DNA of 64,000 bases, taken from the NCBI GenBank assembly GCA_032871835.1, contig CM065297.1:35775098-35839097 (forward strand). Reading direction: 5' to 3'. This document shows, one piece after another, positions 1 through 11,852 of the stretch. Position numbers and translations under genes: made by a program. Positions within the stretch are counted from its first letter, which is position 1; the number at the start of each line of letters is the position of its first letter. The notes below the pieces were generated by a model, which made no database searches, was not told the origin of the DNA, and was given only the letters and a program-made list of their open reading frames with translations. The DNA is from Dipteronia dyeriana (Eukaryota > Streptophyta > Magnoliopsida > Sapindales > Sapindaceae).

Positions 1-408
1 TAGGGGTTCCTAACTTCTAAAAAATATTGGAAGAACAACTAGTTTTTTGTTAGCGAAGATTAGGGTGAGATCGTGGTGGCCGATCCATCCCATCAGTTAA
101 ACCAAAGCGACGTCCTGAGGCATTTCTATAGTCCTGAGTTATGGAACAATGTTGTACCTGTTATAACTCGGGAACAAGGCAACATAGTTGTTAAGGTGGC
201 CCAGACTACTTAGGAGGTCAGGGACCGCCGTAACTTGTACTCGGAGAAGAAGATGACTGAACTGGGTCTCTTTCCGGAGATATACGCTCGGTGCAGGCGT
301 TGTAAGTCTCTATCTTTAACTTTCTGGTAGTGGTCATTATTATTACTGTTTTTCATTTGCTCTTACTTTTTGCAATGCCTTTCTTTTTCAGTTTATGAAC
401 TAGACATT
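1..408 (+). pseudogene. Degenerate exon of a plant retroelement-type ORF, with an intron
   Basis: The reading frame running through 'cat ttc tat agt' (about 121 onward) is open over most of 1-301, with in-frame stops near the start and one near 210. Its sense begins with an aromatic 'WKNN-FFVSED'-like stretch and continues through 'HFYSPELWNN' to 'GLFPEIYARCRR'. The first stretch resembles the 'WK-RFFFV' motif of the plant family annotated as putative gypsy-type transposon (PF04195), which is also found in extra ORFs of Tat-type Gypsy elements. A good intron follows: donor gtaagt at 302 and a pyrimidine tract plus cag ending at 391. The downstream part was split off by the solo LTR at 409 and resumes at 2587. 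I infer a dead mobile-element ORF; a host gene fragment is the alternative. Family call is weak. Confidence 0.4.
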
Positions 409-2586
409 TGTTAGGTTCAAGATTTGTGTTGGCTTGATTCCATAACAAAACTTCATTTCTTTGTAATGTTTAGTTGCTTAAGTGGTTCGTGATGATAAGA
501 GCTTCAAGGAAGAAAATCAACTTCACATTATGCAAAGTTCGTCTTCAAGAAGATTGGTACTATTCTTGGATGCTAAGGTATCGAGATTCTTATTCCTCTT
601 GCAAGGCATAAGCTTATGCGTACACACACATAATTCATTCATATGTGTCCATGCTTAGTTATGCATCATTAAATGCGCACACACACACAATTCATACATT
701 TTTGTCCCTGCATCATAGTGCATGATTTGGTATAAAATATTCACACACTTGAAGTTGAATGCTCATGCATTTGGTATGAAAGTCACATGTTTTGGAAAAT
801 GCATGGGAGACTATCTCTATGTAGTTTGCATTCTAGTGTGAATTGTGTTTTTATGTGTATATGTTTCTATAACATGGATATTGAACTTGAATTTAGTCTT
901 AAATCATTCTTGATTGAGTTTCGGTCATTTCGGTTACTCATACTATTGATTTCAAGTTCTAAGTCAAAAGATACTACACTTTCAACTCATGTTGCATACA
1001 TTGTCTTCGTCTTCATATATCGAGTCGAATTCTTATTTTATGGGTTAAGTATCTTATATGTCCATGTCCGTGAGAGAGTCCCTGTTCATAATCTTCAAAC
1101 GGATTTGAATTCGGAGGCCAAAGAACGGTCTAAGAATGCGAGAGGAGCTCCAGGGAAGAGGTGCAATGGCATAAGCCATCACTTAGCACCATCCCGAGAT
1201 GGCGCGTGGCCATCTCGGCCCTAAAGTTGCTCTGCCCTGAGATGCCCACGTGCCATCTCGGGGAGGCACTAAAGAATGGGGGCTTTTTGGTCTTTTGGTT
1301 TTTCTCTCTTTAAAAACTCTCATTCCCTCTCATTCAATAATATGTTGAGAGAAACAAATTTGAAGAATAAGTGCAGAATTTTTCTCTCAACATTTTGATT
1401 TTTGTTTTTTTGATAACTTCTTCATTTCAACTCCGAATCACTTGATTCAAAAACCTATTTTGAGTGTCTTGAAGATTTATACAAACTCCAAGCATTTACA
1501 GAACCAAAGGATGTCTACAGTTTTTGTTGTGTTCAGATCTTCAGTTCGTGATTTTCATCCTTGTTGGTAAAATCATCTTCTTCTTAGTTTTCTTCTTAGA
1601 TCTTCTTATTGATTGATGCTATTTGATTAAGAAGCATGAATAGGATGATTTTGATATCATTTTGTGGTTTGTTGAATTGATTTTTTCAAGTTTAGCTAGA
1701 TTTGTGATAATTTGATTGATTTGTGCCAAACTTGATAAACATGAAATTGCTTCCAGAATTCTTTTGTTCTTATGCTTGATTGATTATTTCTAGATCTAAT
1801 TTCATTTTCTAAGAACTAGGTTGTGTTTCAATTGGTGTCTATATCTTCATATCTATGTTCTTAGTTGATAACATGCTTAGGTTATCTTGATACATTTGTG
1901 ATTGTTCTTTGAAAGTATAATCTAGTTATCTTGTTGCATGTCCATAAAATTTGTTGATCATCATTTTCTATGTTGAGTGCTTGTTTGCATTTTGCATTCA
2001 TGATCACTTAGATGCCTTGTGAAGATGTAGAAAGTCTCATATCTTAGAGTGATTCTTTGATTTGAGCAATTGGAAGTCTTAGCTAGAGTCGGGAGGACTT
2101 GGATAGCTAAGCAAGTGGAAGTCTCGACAAGAGGTTTGAGACCTCGAATTGTTGAGCAAGGAAGTCTTGACTAGAGTCGGGAGTACTCGGATAATTGAGC
2201 AAGAAGTCTTGCCTAGGGTTGGGAGGATCCGGATAGGTGAGCAATGAATCTTCCTAGAGACAGGGGGTCTTGGATAGGAAGTCAGCTTAGTAGATCACTA
2301 GGTTCAAGGATAGAGTAAGAGTGATAGCTTGGAGAGCATGTGTTGATTGCTTGAGTGTATAACTCTTATGTGAAATAGTGGATTTGCTTTTGCCGGTGGT
2401 TATGGTATCAACCCGTGGATGTTTCCTCTTCGGAGGTTTACCAAGTAAATATTGAGTGTCATTGTTTGCAATTTTCATCAAACAATGTTAAAATTGCATT
2501 GTTTTAAAAGAAGACAAAAATTGGAGTATATACATATTCACCCCCCTCTAGGTATATTTACACTATAAAGATAAAGGGAAATTTCA
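409..2586 (+). mobile_element. Solo LTR, Sirevirus-like Copia, intact TSD
   Basis: A 2178-bp unit begins tgttaggttc and ends atttca (TG...CA) and is flanked by the perfect 5-bp direct repeat acatt (404-408 and 2587-2591). No PBS, PPT or coding region is attached, so this is a solo LTR left by LTR-LTR recombination. It aligns along its length with the partial 5' LTR at 9983-11851 and the 3' LTR starting at 62594. Shared blocks include the 'gaatgctcatgcatt' segment, the 'accatctcgggg' segment and the 'acccccctctaggt' motif near the 3' end, which is usual in plant Sirevirus LTRs. The short ORFs inside are LTR sequence, not genes. Confidence 0.88.
2063..2285 (+). repeat. Imperfect tandem repeat inside the solo LTR
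   Basis: About five degenerate copies of a unit of roughly 45-50 bp, each with 'gaagtct', 'gagtcggga' and 'ggata--tgagcaa' blocks. The sister LTR at 9983-11851 has only a weak version around 10895-11035, so the array changes in copy number between family members. Confidence 0.7.
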
Positions 2587-3060
2587 ACATTGTTGCTGGT
2601 GAGCAAGCTGAAAAGGCTAAGAACCTTGATCGGGTGAGCAGGAGAGCAGCTACCGATCAGGTGGCTCAATGCATTGCTCCCCCTGAACATGACTTAGTGG
2701 AGCATGTGTACGAATCTGATCATGGTTATTTGAAGAACACTGTTGACCGAGTTGTGACAAGTAGACATGATCCCCCTTCCCCTCGAAGCAATCAGAAGGC
2801 GTCATCTAGGGACAGGTCCGATCGGGTTCAATCTTCCACTGATTACTAAAGGTCCGGTAGGGATAGATTGAGCCGAGATAAGTCCCCAAGTGATAGGCGA
2901 ATCCGAGAGGAGCCAACTAGGGGCAATTCTCATAGGACTGGGTCTGATTACAATGTCTCTAGTAACAAAGTGGCCAAGATAGTTGATGGACATTCTACCC
3001 CCGAGGCCATCCGTAAAAGGGGGGAGATTACAAGTGATACCGATCTATTGCAAACACACT
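2587..3060 (+). pseudogene. Second half of the split retroelement-type ORF (Ser/Arg-rich)
   Basis: This is the other side of the solo-LTR insertion. A frame starting about 2592 reads 'GEQAEKAKNLDR' and runs through 'QVAQCIAPPEHD' and a Ser/Arg/Asp-rich tract (about 2770-2940), with a stop at 2847-2849, to 'TDLLQTH' and a stop at 3060. The composition fits a disordered, basic gag-like or accessory retroelement protein. With the LTR and the 302-391 intron removed it lies downstream of the exon at 1-301. I do not recognise the exact family; a decayed host SR-like gene is possible but less likely given the surroundings. Confidence 0.35.
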
Positions 3061-3173
3061 AGGAATTAAACAAATATATTTTAAACATGCTAGGAAATAA
3101 ATACACATATTAAATACACTAGTAATCAAACATGCTAAGAATAAAACACACATATTAAACATGTTAGGAAGTA

Positions 3174-3353
3174 AACTTGTAGTGTGTTTGGTTGATGAAA
3201 ACTTGTGGTGTGTTTGATTGATGAAATCTGGCGGTGTGTTTGATTGATGAAATCTGGCGGTGTGTTTGATTGAAGAAAACAGATGTGTTTATTTGAAAAA
3301 AACTATTTGTGTGTTTAATTGATGAATACTGTTGGTGTTTAATTGAAGAAACC
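3174..3353. repeat. 26-bp minisatellite, about seven copies
   Basis: Tandem units of about 26 bp with the core 'gtgtgtttgattgatgaaa'. The two central copies are nearly identical and the outer ones diverged, including one shortened copy around 3280-3300. The preceding 110 bp carry looser repeats of 'catgctaggaa' and 'attaaac'. No coding potential on either strand beyond chance ORFs. Confidence 0.85.
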
Positions 3354-3755
3354 AAGAAACAAAATTCCATATTTGAGAAAAAAACATTCTTCTTCTTCTT
3401 CTTCTTTTTCATTGTATTTTAGATGGGAGGCCCGACCTCTACGTTCTTGGTACTTCAATTCCTTCGTGAGATCGATTTACAGAAATGTGTTTTATTTTAA
3501 AAAAAATACTCATATGCTTTATATATTTGATTGCCATGCCATTTACATAACTTCCAAATCGCATGTGTTTGATAGAAAGCTTGCCTAGGAATGTAAGAGA
3601 AAATTTGAGTGAAATTCGGTGAGGATTATAGTTGGTAAACCCTCAGGAGACTATAACTCCTCTAACTAGGGACACCTAGAGGTTTAAAAGCTTGTGGCAC
3701 ATACTAAGATCCATCGTATTTCCTACGAAAGTGGAATAGCCTAGTTTGTATTTGT
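3354..3755. other. Unassigned non-coding stretch
   Basis: No convincing ORF, RNA gene or repeat boundary. It has a cct/ctt-rich patch near 3385-3410 and the phrase 'actcctctaactaggg' around 3655, which reads like decayed retroelement leader or LTR sequence. I cannot assign it. Confidence 0.3.
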
Positions 3756-4348
3756 TGTAAGTTCCTTAATTTTTTGTTGGCTTATTACATTGACAAAATC
3801 ACATTGGGATGGTTATATAATGGGTAGCTTAGGTGATCGTGATTGACAAGCTTCTAGACATCCCAAAGGACTTTAAGAAGGTATATCACTTGACTTGACT
3901 TCTTGAAGAGACTAGTTGCACACACATTTTAATGCATTACCATATCTCTTGCATTTATGTCTCTATGATCATGCATTTAATTTCTTCATGTGATATCTTG
4001 TTGTGTACATTGTGTTAGATTTGGTTTGGTTATTTGGAGTAATGTGTCTAGTTTTGAATGACTGATTTTTAATGATTTAAGTGTTTTTCAAAAACGACCT
4101 TTGTATGGTCTTGTGACCATAACTTTTTATAAGATATTTCAAAATATGTTTTGAAAATTCTGTACAAACTAAATATGCATACCTTTCCAACGGTATATTA
4201 TTCGTAATATTTTATGATTATTTGAATTGGTTTTGATATCGTCAACGTGACCACTAAAACAGAGTATCTTTGCTGTTATACGAATCTGACGTTTGGTCTC
4301 TCAAATGACCATAACTTTTTCTACAGACATCGAAACCTCATTCTATAC
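3756..4348 (+). repeat. Possible 5' part of another Copia LTR
   Basis: Starts tgtaagttcc and follows the same order of themes as the Sirevirus-like LTRs here: a 'ttgttggctt' block, a 'gacaagcttc' block and a 'tgcattaaccat/tgcatttaatttc' block. It also has the repeated phrase 'gaccataactttttata', common in plant LTRs. It stops where the Harbinger TIR begins at 4352. No partner LTR or TSD was found, so the call is tentative. Confidence 0.35.
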
Positions 4349-6300
4349 TAAGGCCCAGTTTGGGATTGCTGTAAAGTGGGGAGAACTGCATTCAGAATTG
4401 CTATGGGGGAATTTCTTTTGGAATTGTTGTGGGAAGAATCAGCTGAGTGTTTATTAAGCTGATTTTCAAAAGTGTTGTAAGAACTAAAAGCAATTTTAAT
4501 GTGTTTGGTAAACTGAAGTAAAAAGTGTTGAGTGTGTAAAATGACTAAAAGGACATACACATCTAAATGGTGCTATAGTTTGCATTTTTCTTGTTCATTT
4601 GTGTTTAGTGTTAAGTGTTATATAATTATGGTACTTTATTGAATTAATTAGCCTCATTTTATTTTTATTTATTTTTATTCTACTTTATTTCTTTATTTAT
4701 TTTTTATCTTACTTTATTTAATTAATTAGCACCATTTTTTTTATACAGTTATGACAATATTTTTTTTTGTACAACAATATAACCCCAATTTTTTTTTACA
4801 GTAATGGTATTATTATGGTATAATTTTGTCCAATATACCAAACAAATATCATTGAAAGTTTTATATAAATTATGCAAGCCCAAAAGGATATATTATATAA
4901 ACGAAAACTATCAAACATAATATTATGGAACATATTACATGAGTTTTTTGGTACGAATAATTGTAAATAATAGCTAAGTGCGTGCACTCATTAAACTTTG
5001 TGCAATTACATTTCTTAACATTTCCATTTCTCTTCTTCCCAGACCATTTTCTTCATGTGCATTAACCTCAATTTCTTCATTAACCTCTTCACTTAAGTAA
5101 TTTTCACTTTCATCAAAATTTCTATCTCATTGTGCATTTCTTCTAATGTAGTTATGAAGAGTGATTGTAGCAATAACAATTTTCAATTGTTTTTCATAAG
5201 AATAAGTAGGCATATCACGTAGAATACTCCATTTTTTTCATACCCCAAAAGTACGCTCAATGATGCTCCTAAGTGACAAATGTGCATGATTAAATATTTC
5301 TTTATGACCTGTTGGTTGTTCACCGAAAATGTGGAAGGTGGTACCTTTCACCTTTATAAGGTCCTAAAAAACCTTTCATTTATGGGTATCCAGCATCCAC
5401 CAAGTAATATTTTTATGAAAATATATAATATGAATGCTTATGATATAATATAGTTATTATTTGCACAATGTAAATAAAAAATTACCATTGGAGGTTTTGG
5501 AAAATTTGATTGAGAATCACGTAGAACTGATAAGAATGCTCTAGTATCATGAGTAGAGCCTTCCCACACTACACATGCAAATGTAAATTGCATGTCAAAG
5601 TTACATATAACTATTACATTTTGGGTGGGTATTCCTTTTCTGCCGATATATGGTACTTGATCGCATGGAGAAATCAAAGTTAAATATGAACACCATCTAT
5701 AACTCCAATGTAATCGTATAAGTTAATTTAAAATCAGTAAAAAATAAGGCATTTATATAGATATACCAAATTTAAGATAATTGAAAGTTATACATACCTT
5801 AAAGTGAGACATATATCTAGAGTCGCTCAATATTTCTAGTGGTGTGCTCCTAAATTCGGGATCCAAAGACTTTATCATCACCTTAGACATTTCATATAAA
5901 ATGTCTAGCATCACATCAAAATATCTACTCACTGTCTCATCGAAAAGTTGAAAACGTTCTTGTGCATTCCTATTTCTTATACCTTGTCCTAAAATATAAA
6001 GAAACATTCCTAAAATTTCAGTACTACTTATGTTTCTTGAACCCTTCAACTTAAAAATATTTTCCAACTCATTCAACAACATTACGAAGACATGTTTGTC
6101 CATTCTAAACATGTTATAACAACTACTTTCATTGCATTGCAACACTTCCATCAACTAAATAAAACTTGTTTGAGAGCTTGTCGTGCATGGAGTTTTAAGA
6201 ACATAATGTTCAAGATAAACTTGGATAAGACGACCAGATACATATATAAGTTGATCCATTTCCTTTTTATCTCCCAAATTGTCCATACTATATTTTAAAA
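4349..6300 (-). mobile_element. PIF/Harbinger DNA transposon (left end visible)
   Basis: The sequence ggcccagtttgggattgctg at 4352 has the 'GGCC-GTTTGGG' form of PIF/Harbinger terminal inverted repeats. It is preceded by taa (4349-4351), matching the 3-bp TWA target of the group. A decayed Harbinger transposase lies inside on the minus strand (5040-6155). I could not find the matching inverted end to the right, so the right boundary given here is only nominal; the element may be truncated. It sits in, and cuts, the possible LTR fragment that ends at 4348. Confidence 0.7.
5040..6155 (-). pseudogene. PIF/Harbinger transposase (HARBI1/ALP1-like, DDE_Tnp_4)
   Basis: Three coding blocks read leftward. 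6154-5799: N-terminal helical part with 'FRMDKHVFVMLLNELE', 'TEILGMFLYILGQG' and 'SRYFDVMLD', ending in 'SRYMSHFK' before an apparent intron donor. 5730-5490: 'YIGVIDGVH' (first catalytic Asp), then a frameshift, 'RKGIPTQNV', 'CNFDMQFTF' and 'WEGSTHDTRAF'. 5395-5040: 'YLVDAGYP' (second Asp), 'MKGFLGPYKGERYHL', 'SLRSIIERTFGV' (Glu), 'LRDMPTY' and 'ATITLHNYIRRNA'. Order and motifs are those of Harbinger transposases, which cut and paste DNA. Stops and a frameshift make it a pseudogene. No accompanying Myb/trihelix ORF was seen. Confidence 0.85.
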
Positions 6301-7726
6301 CCAACAATATTTATAGTCTCAGCAAACATCACAATTGAATTATAATGTTGACCGAAATTAGATTTCAACCTCAAAACAAAAACAGAAGCATATCAAAGAA
6401 GTCCCTTATAAAATAGTTATAAAACCTTAAGAAACTCCGTTCAAAACCTCAAAAATAAAAGCGTTTTGATTTTACAAAGAAGAGACTAAAATTCTAAACA
6501 CAACTCAAATTCTAAACACAACTCAAATTCATTTTCAAACAAACAAATTATACTAGTAAATCATTAAACGAATAAATCAATAAATTTAATATATTGGAAT
6601 ATGATGTCTATATCAATTTTTCTAAGAAAATAGCATGTGACAATTAAAAACATATAAATTTGTACTAAAAGAGGTATATTCAAATCTCACATCTTGATGT
6701 GAAATGAATGAGTAAACATTAAAAACAATTATAAAATTTTAAATAAAACCAATTCAAATGAAATAAAATAAAATAAGTCAATTATCTTATGCATCCATCA
6801 ATTTTGGGACTGAAGATTGAACTTATAATAACGAATGTAAATTTATTGCCAAAACTTTAAAAGATGAAATCATAATAAGTTGAAAAGAAATATAATTCAA
6901 GACATATTCGGTTCACTTTTTTCAAATCAGTAATACTAAAATTTAATTATATAATTCTTATATATAAGATCCTGAATAAATTAAAAATTATAAATATAAT
7001 TGAAATATTAAGATGATACATCATGTCAAATCATTTTTTTTCAATATCATAGAGAAATAGAATGCTTCACTTCATAACAAATTTATAAGTTAAAGAAGTT
7101 TAATATAAACTAATCAGAAAATTACAAAAAGATAACTATCGAATAATTTTCAAAATATGATTCAAGTAGTGATACACATGTCACCAAGTTCATTTTAGTA
7201 TACTACAAATTCTCTAAAAAAACAAGTAGTGATCTCACAATAAAAATTACTAAGTTATAGCCTTATAAGACAATATTAAGTCTATCGATCAATTATAGAA
7301 CATCAATAAATTGACATATCTTAAGTAAATTATTCATTCTATAAAATTCATATGAGAATATTACTCGACATCACTTAGGTATATACTGCATAAAAAATAA
7401 TAATTCCTCAAACTTTACCATAAAATCTATGATTATGACTTCAATCCAACTTACACAGTCAGAAAATGCAGCTAACACATTTTCTAATCCAAAACTCCAA
7501 GTAACTTATAGTATGATAGTGTTGCGCTATGAATCTATAGTAACTTCCTTAATTCTTGAAAGAAATACTTAAAAGAAAATTAACCAAATGAAACTCTTCC
7601 AAAATGAATTTTCAAGAATATGAAGCATAAGAAACACATCAAAAACACATAATCCTAAGGATTTGACACTTCACTTGGTTTCCAAAACTAATTTCTAACT
7701 ATAAGCATCCAAAATCATATAACCAA
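6301..7726. other. AT-rich stretch, probably leader/interior of Gypsy element T
   Basis: Very AT-rich, no ORF of note on either strand and no protein motif. It adjoins the minus-strand primer site at 7727-7737, so its right part should be the 5' untranslated leader of element T. No gag or pol of T was found to the left; it is deleted or lost beyond recognition. Confidence 0.4.
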
Positions 7727-7737
7727 CTATGATACCA
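7727..7737 (-). other. Primer-binding site of element T (initiator Met tRNA)
   Basis: On the minus strand the sequence reads tggtatcatag, six bases inside the LTR. This is the plant tRNA-iMet primer site (TGGTATCAGAG) with one mismatch. It marks the adjacent LTR as the 5' LTR of a minus-strand element. Confidence 0.75.
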
Positions 7738-7743
7738 AAAAAC

Positions 7744-9982
7744 TGTCACACCACGACCTAAAGGTCAAGACGTGATCATACTTAGTAACAAATATCTTAC
7801 AAAATCTGAAATAATAATTCCAAATACATTTACCTAATCCCAAAAAATCATATCTAAAAGAATCAACAACCTCAGAAATCTAGAATCACAATGTACTAAG
7901 TGAGTTTGGGAACTCAGTATGCATACTAAACATATTTTTATATATATACAAAAAATCACAGAAGCGCTAAAAGACATGGCTTCCAAAACGCAGATCACAA
8001 ATTGTTCGAATCATATACTTATCAAATTTTGCTAGGTTCCTTTTATCCATTATTGCATAGTAGGACTTTTCACATATCACAAAGATGATCCAAAATCACC
8101 CGTTGGCATCTAATTTATACAGGGGAAGTGCAAGTGAGGATTTCATTTTTAAAAACAAAACACTCATGCCAGAAGGCAAGAGCCAAACCCTCGCCGTGAT
8201 CATCGGCAAGTTCTCCCACATGCACTAATGCATCGACACACGAATGTGAAGACTCTTTAGTCCCTGTAGTACTTTAGAGACACTTCCCATGTACCACACA
8301 CATAAAAATAAAATATCACATAGGGCGCCCCAAAAATTCACATAGGTGCCTACTAGCAATAATAAACAAAGTAGCCTAATGAAAACACATTGTATGGTAC
8401 CATATATTAACATTTCAAAATGCATACTAATCAGATTTTATAGAATTTTGAACACATTTCAAATCATTCACAACACATTTTGAAAAATTTCATAAATAAA
8501 TTTCATATACATATAACATTGTGATTCTGCTTTGAAAATGGGTCTAGTACACTTATCTCTTAGCAAACCAAATAAGAGAAATTGCCCACGAAGCTAACAA
8601 TGCAATCCTTAGCCTAAGATCATATAATCCTCCAAATATTAGAGGGTAAAAAATGTCTAGGATTGGAACAAGGGCTGCTAAAATGTTACACAAACCGAAA
8701 TCCAATTACTAGAAACCAATCAATGCTGTTTTAAAGAAACGAATAGTGTCCAATATATGAATTATAACTTATTGAACACCAACCAGAAAATTCTTAAACT
8801 TTTTATATACACTTTAGAGAGACATAGATAATTGTATAAATAATTTCAGAATTTAATAAAATATTTCGGTACCTTAAAATAATTTAGATAACCTAGTATT
8901 CTGATCTGTCTTAAATTGGACAGTCTCGAACACTACATACAATTTGAATTTTTAAACATTATACATATATCAAATGGATATTAAATCTTCACAATAGTTT
9001 AAAAAACACATATAAGGTTACAATATAAAAGTTTCAAAGAAAAATACGTCAAATAAATATTTTTAAAGGATCTATACTTTTGGATTAAGAAATCTGTCCA
9101 TCACTGGCAGATTTGAGTATCTGAATTTGAAAATTCATAAATAGTTATGTAAAATGTTAAAAAAAATATAAATAATTCAAAAACTCTTTTCACATATTTA
9201 TAAACATCTGTACAAAATATTATAATTTTTCAGTAAGTATAACATAGTGAAAATCATTTTCAAGATGGAACTATATCACAAAATCTGATGTTTCAAAAAT
9301 AATGTTTCACACTCAAAAATTCATAAAAGTTATAATACTTATTATTTTGAATCAAAACAAATTTATTTGGAACCCTTAGTCAGTCTAGTTATAAATTTCA
9401 AAATATAAATCAAAAAAATATACAAAAAAATTATCTATAATTTTCGGAATAAGCACCGGTCAGCCATAAGTACATAGATATCAGAAAATTGAAACAAACA
9501 ATCACTCTAATAAGCTTTTAGGATTTTTACTTAATCAAAACCTTAAATTTGATTCTTCTAAGCATCTAAGTAATAAAGATAAAATATAAAAATGAAAACA
9601 TACCTTGAAAATTTCTCTATTCTTCTTGTTGGAAAGCATATTCTTGATCAAAATATGATAGTTTTTTTTTCCTTCCCTTGCCGTTCACTCAAGAGAGTTT
9701 TAAGGTTTCTATTTTTTTCTTCATATGAACATCAAAGAGAGTAAGTGAGTCTTAAATAAAATATTTTATAAAAGGTAAGAATCCTAATAATATTAAAAAT
9801 CCCTATTTGTTTATTAATAATCTCTTTTAATAGTAAAAGTTTTAATAGAATTAAAACACTTATTCAACTTTTTTTTTACCTTAACCCCATAAAAAAATAA
9901 AATTTACAAAAACAAAAAATGTTTTTTAAACCTAAACGCTTAGGGAAACAAATAAACTAAAAATAAGAATTTGGGTCTTACA
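7744..9982 (-). mobile_element. 5' LTR of Tekay/Del-like Gypsy element T
   Basis: A 2239-bp TG...CA unit. Read on the minus strand it begins tgtaagacccaaattc and ends gtcgtggtgtgaca, followed by the iMet primer site. Both ends are typical of plant Tekay/Del chromovirus LTRs. It abuts, at 9983, sequence matching the middle of the Sirevirus-like LTR, so T inserted into the 5' LTR of S. The base run after the LTR is aatac, and the intact LTR copy has the similar 'caatat' at the matching place (about 63318), so aatac is the likely target. The left LTR and interior of T are missing. Confidence 0.7.
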
Positions 9983-11851
9983 AATACACCTCACCCTATA
10001 ACTTTTTATTATAAGAAGAAATTTTGAAAAACATTGTGCAGAAAATTTTATCTCAACTTTCTCATCTCACAAACACCATAACTTTCTCATTTGAACATTG
10101 ATTTAATTGATTTAAGTTTAAGTTTGTTCCTCTATCAATTATCTATCATTTTCAAGAAGTTTGAGGTCATTTATTTATGGTTTTGTGGTGGTTTTCCATC
10201 AAAATGGGGACTGCACATTTTCTTCGATCTAAGGTATTAAAAATTTCTTATGTTTTTGTCTTCAAAGTTTTTCAATTACCTTGAGTTTTCTTCTTCTATC
10301 TATGTATGTTTAATGTGTATACTTTTATTAGAGTTTTAGATTCTAATGAAACAAGATTGAACATGATTATTTTTTGTAGAATCTATGTTTTCACGTGTTT
10401 GAGAATTGTCTTGTGCTAGCTTTTGATTTAGGACTATTTGTGATTCATTTGAATGATTTTTGTTGATAAATAGTCTATACATATGCCAGGTTCTTTTAAT
10501 TGAACATATATTGGATTAACACATTTGATTGAGTACTTAGAGCAATTTTGACTTTGATAGAATATTGTGAGAAATATATACACTAGGTTTTTGCTAGATC
10601 GTTGATTGATATCATTTCATGCTTTTCGCATGTTTTTGTTTATGTTACTAAAATCTTGAATATGTGCTTAGTGTTTATGTTTTGATTCACGTTTTAGTCA
10701 CATGAAAGATTATAGGAATTAAATGTGTTTGTGGTGTTTCAGATGATTTTAGGATACTATTCATGATTAGTAGTTAGACAACTTTTGTTCTATGATCTTT
10801 AATGCATACGTCAAGTTCCCATAGAATGTGTTGATCATCATATTCTATGTTGAGTGTTTGTTTGCATTTTTGCATTCATTGATCACATTTCGGAAGTCCT
10901 TGTAAAAGGCATGAACTCTTGGGTATGTCATATGGTCCGGATAACTAAGCAATGAGTCTTGGTTAGAACATGGGGTCCGAATAATCAAGTAAGGGAGACT
11001 TTCTAGAGGCAAAGGTGCCTTGGATAGAAAGTATACTTTTTATTTGTAGACCCGAGATATTAAGATGCAATGGAGTCCAATAAAGAGTGTGTCATTTTTT
11101 GATCACTCTTGAGGAATTTCCAACTTCATAATGGTGTTGGTTAGAGTGGACTCCAATAGAGAGTGAGTCTTTTGTTGATCACTTTTGAGGAATTTCCAAT
11201 CAACCAATACGGATTAGGTAGACATCGAGTCCAATATAGAGTGTGTCATTTGTTAGTCACTTTTGAGGAATGTCTTGTCTACTTTCTGATAATAAAAGTA
11301 CTTGATGGTTGTATTCAACCCGTGGACATTTCTTCATCGGATGTTTTAAAAATAATGTGTCAAATGACTCTATCTCTATCTCATATTTGTAAGTATGATC
11401 AATATATCTTGTTTAAAGATTTTCATTTCTTCACATCTTTGTGAACAAGATTTTGTAGAGAAAGAGATGCAGACATTATTTGTTGAGTAAATATTTATAT
11501 ATTGTATCTTTGTAAGTGTTTGAACTTTGTATTTTGTGATATTTCATTTCAAGTTATAAAGTTTCATTTAGTGAATTTATATTGTAATATTCTAAGTACA
11601 ACTTATGGAATTTGCTTTACATTGAATATATTTATTAATAATATACATTATTTCTTGTTATATGTTTTGTAGACTAAGAGTGGTGAATTTATCAAACTTG
11701 TGTTAATTGTTTTCACATAACAATCATGCTAAGTGTGAATTTGTATACTCATGAAGGTTTTGTTAAAAGTCTTGAAATAATTTTAAAAAATAGTATGGCA
11801 ACCTACTCACCCCCCTCTAGGTTGTTTAGTATAACCTTGTAGGCATTTTCA
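9983..11851 (+). mobile_element. 5' LTR of Sirevirus-like element S (3' four-fifths)
   Basis: Matches the LTR at 62594-64000 from its 'ctttttattcttagaag' block (about 63331) onward, and the solo LTR at 409-2586. It ends 'acccccctctagg...ttttca' directly before an initiator-Met primer site. The first part of this LTR is absent because element T inserted here. The small ORFs inside are LTR sequence. Confidence 0.8.
11072..11285 (+). repeat. 78-bp tandem repeat in the S LTR
   Basis: Nearly three copies of a 77-78-bp unit starting at 11072, 11149 and 11227, with cores 'agtccaata-agagtg' and 'gatcacttttgaggaat'. It is not present in this form in the solo LTR copy at 409-2586, so it arose within one branch of the family. 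Confidence 0.8.
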
Positions 11852-11852
11852 A

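Noticed and set aside
787..1224. 145-residue ORF in the solo LTR
   Set aside because: Lies wholly inside an LTR with clear ends and TSD, is not open in the sister copies, and shows no protein motif.
6301..7726. Hidden gag or pol of element T
   Set aside because: I looked for gag, RT and integrase motifs on the minus strand and found none; too many stops.
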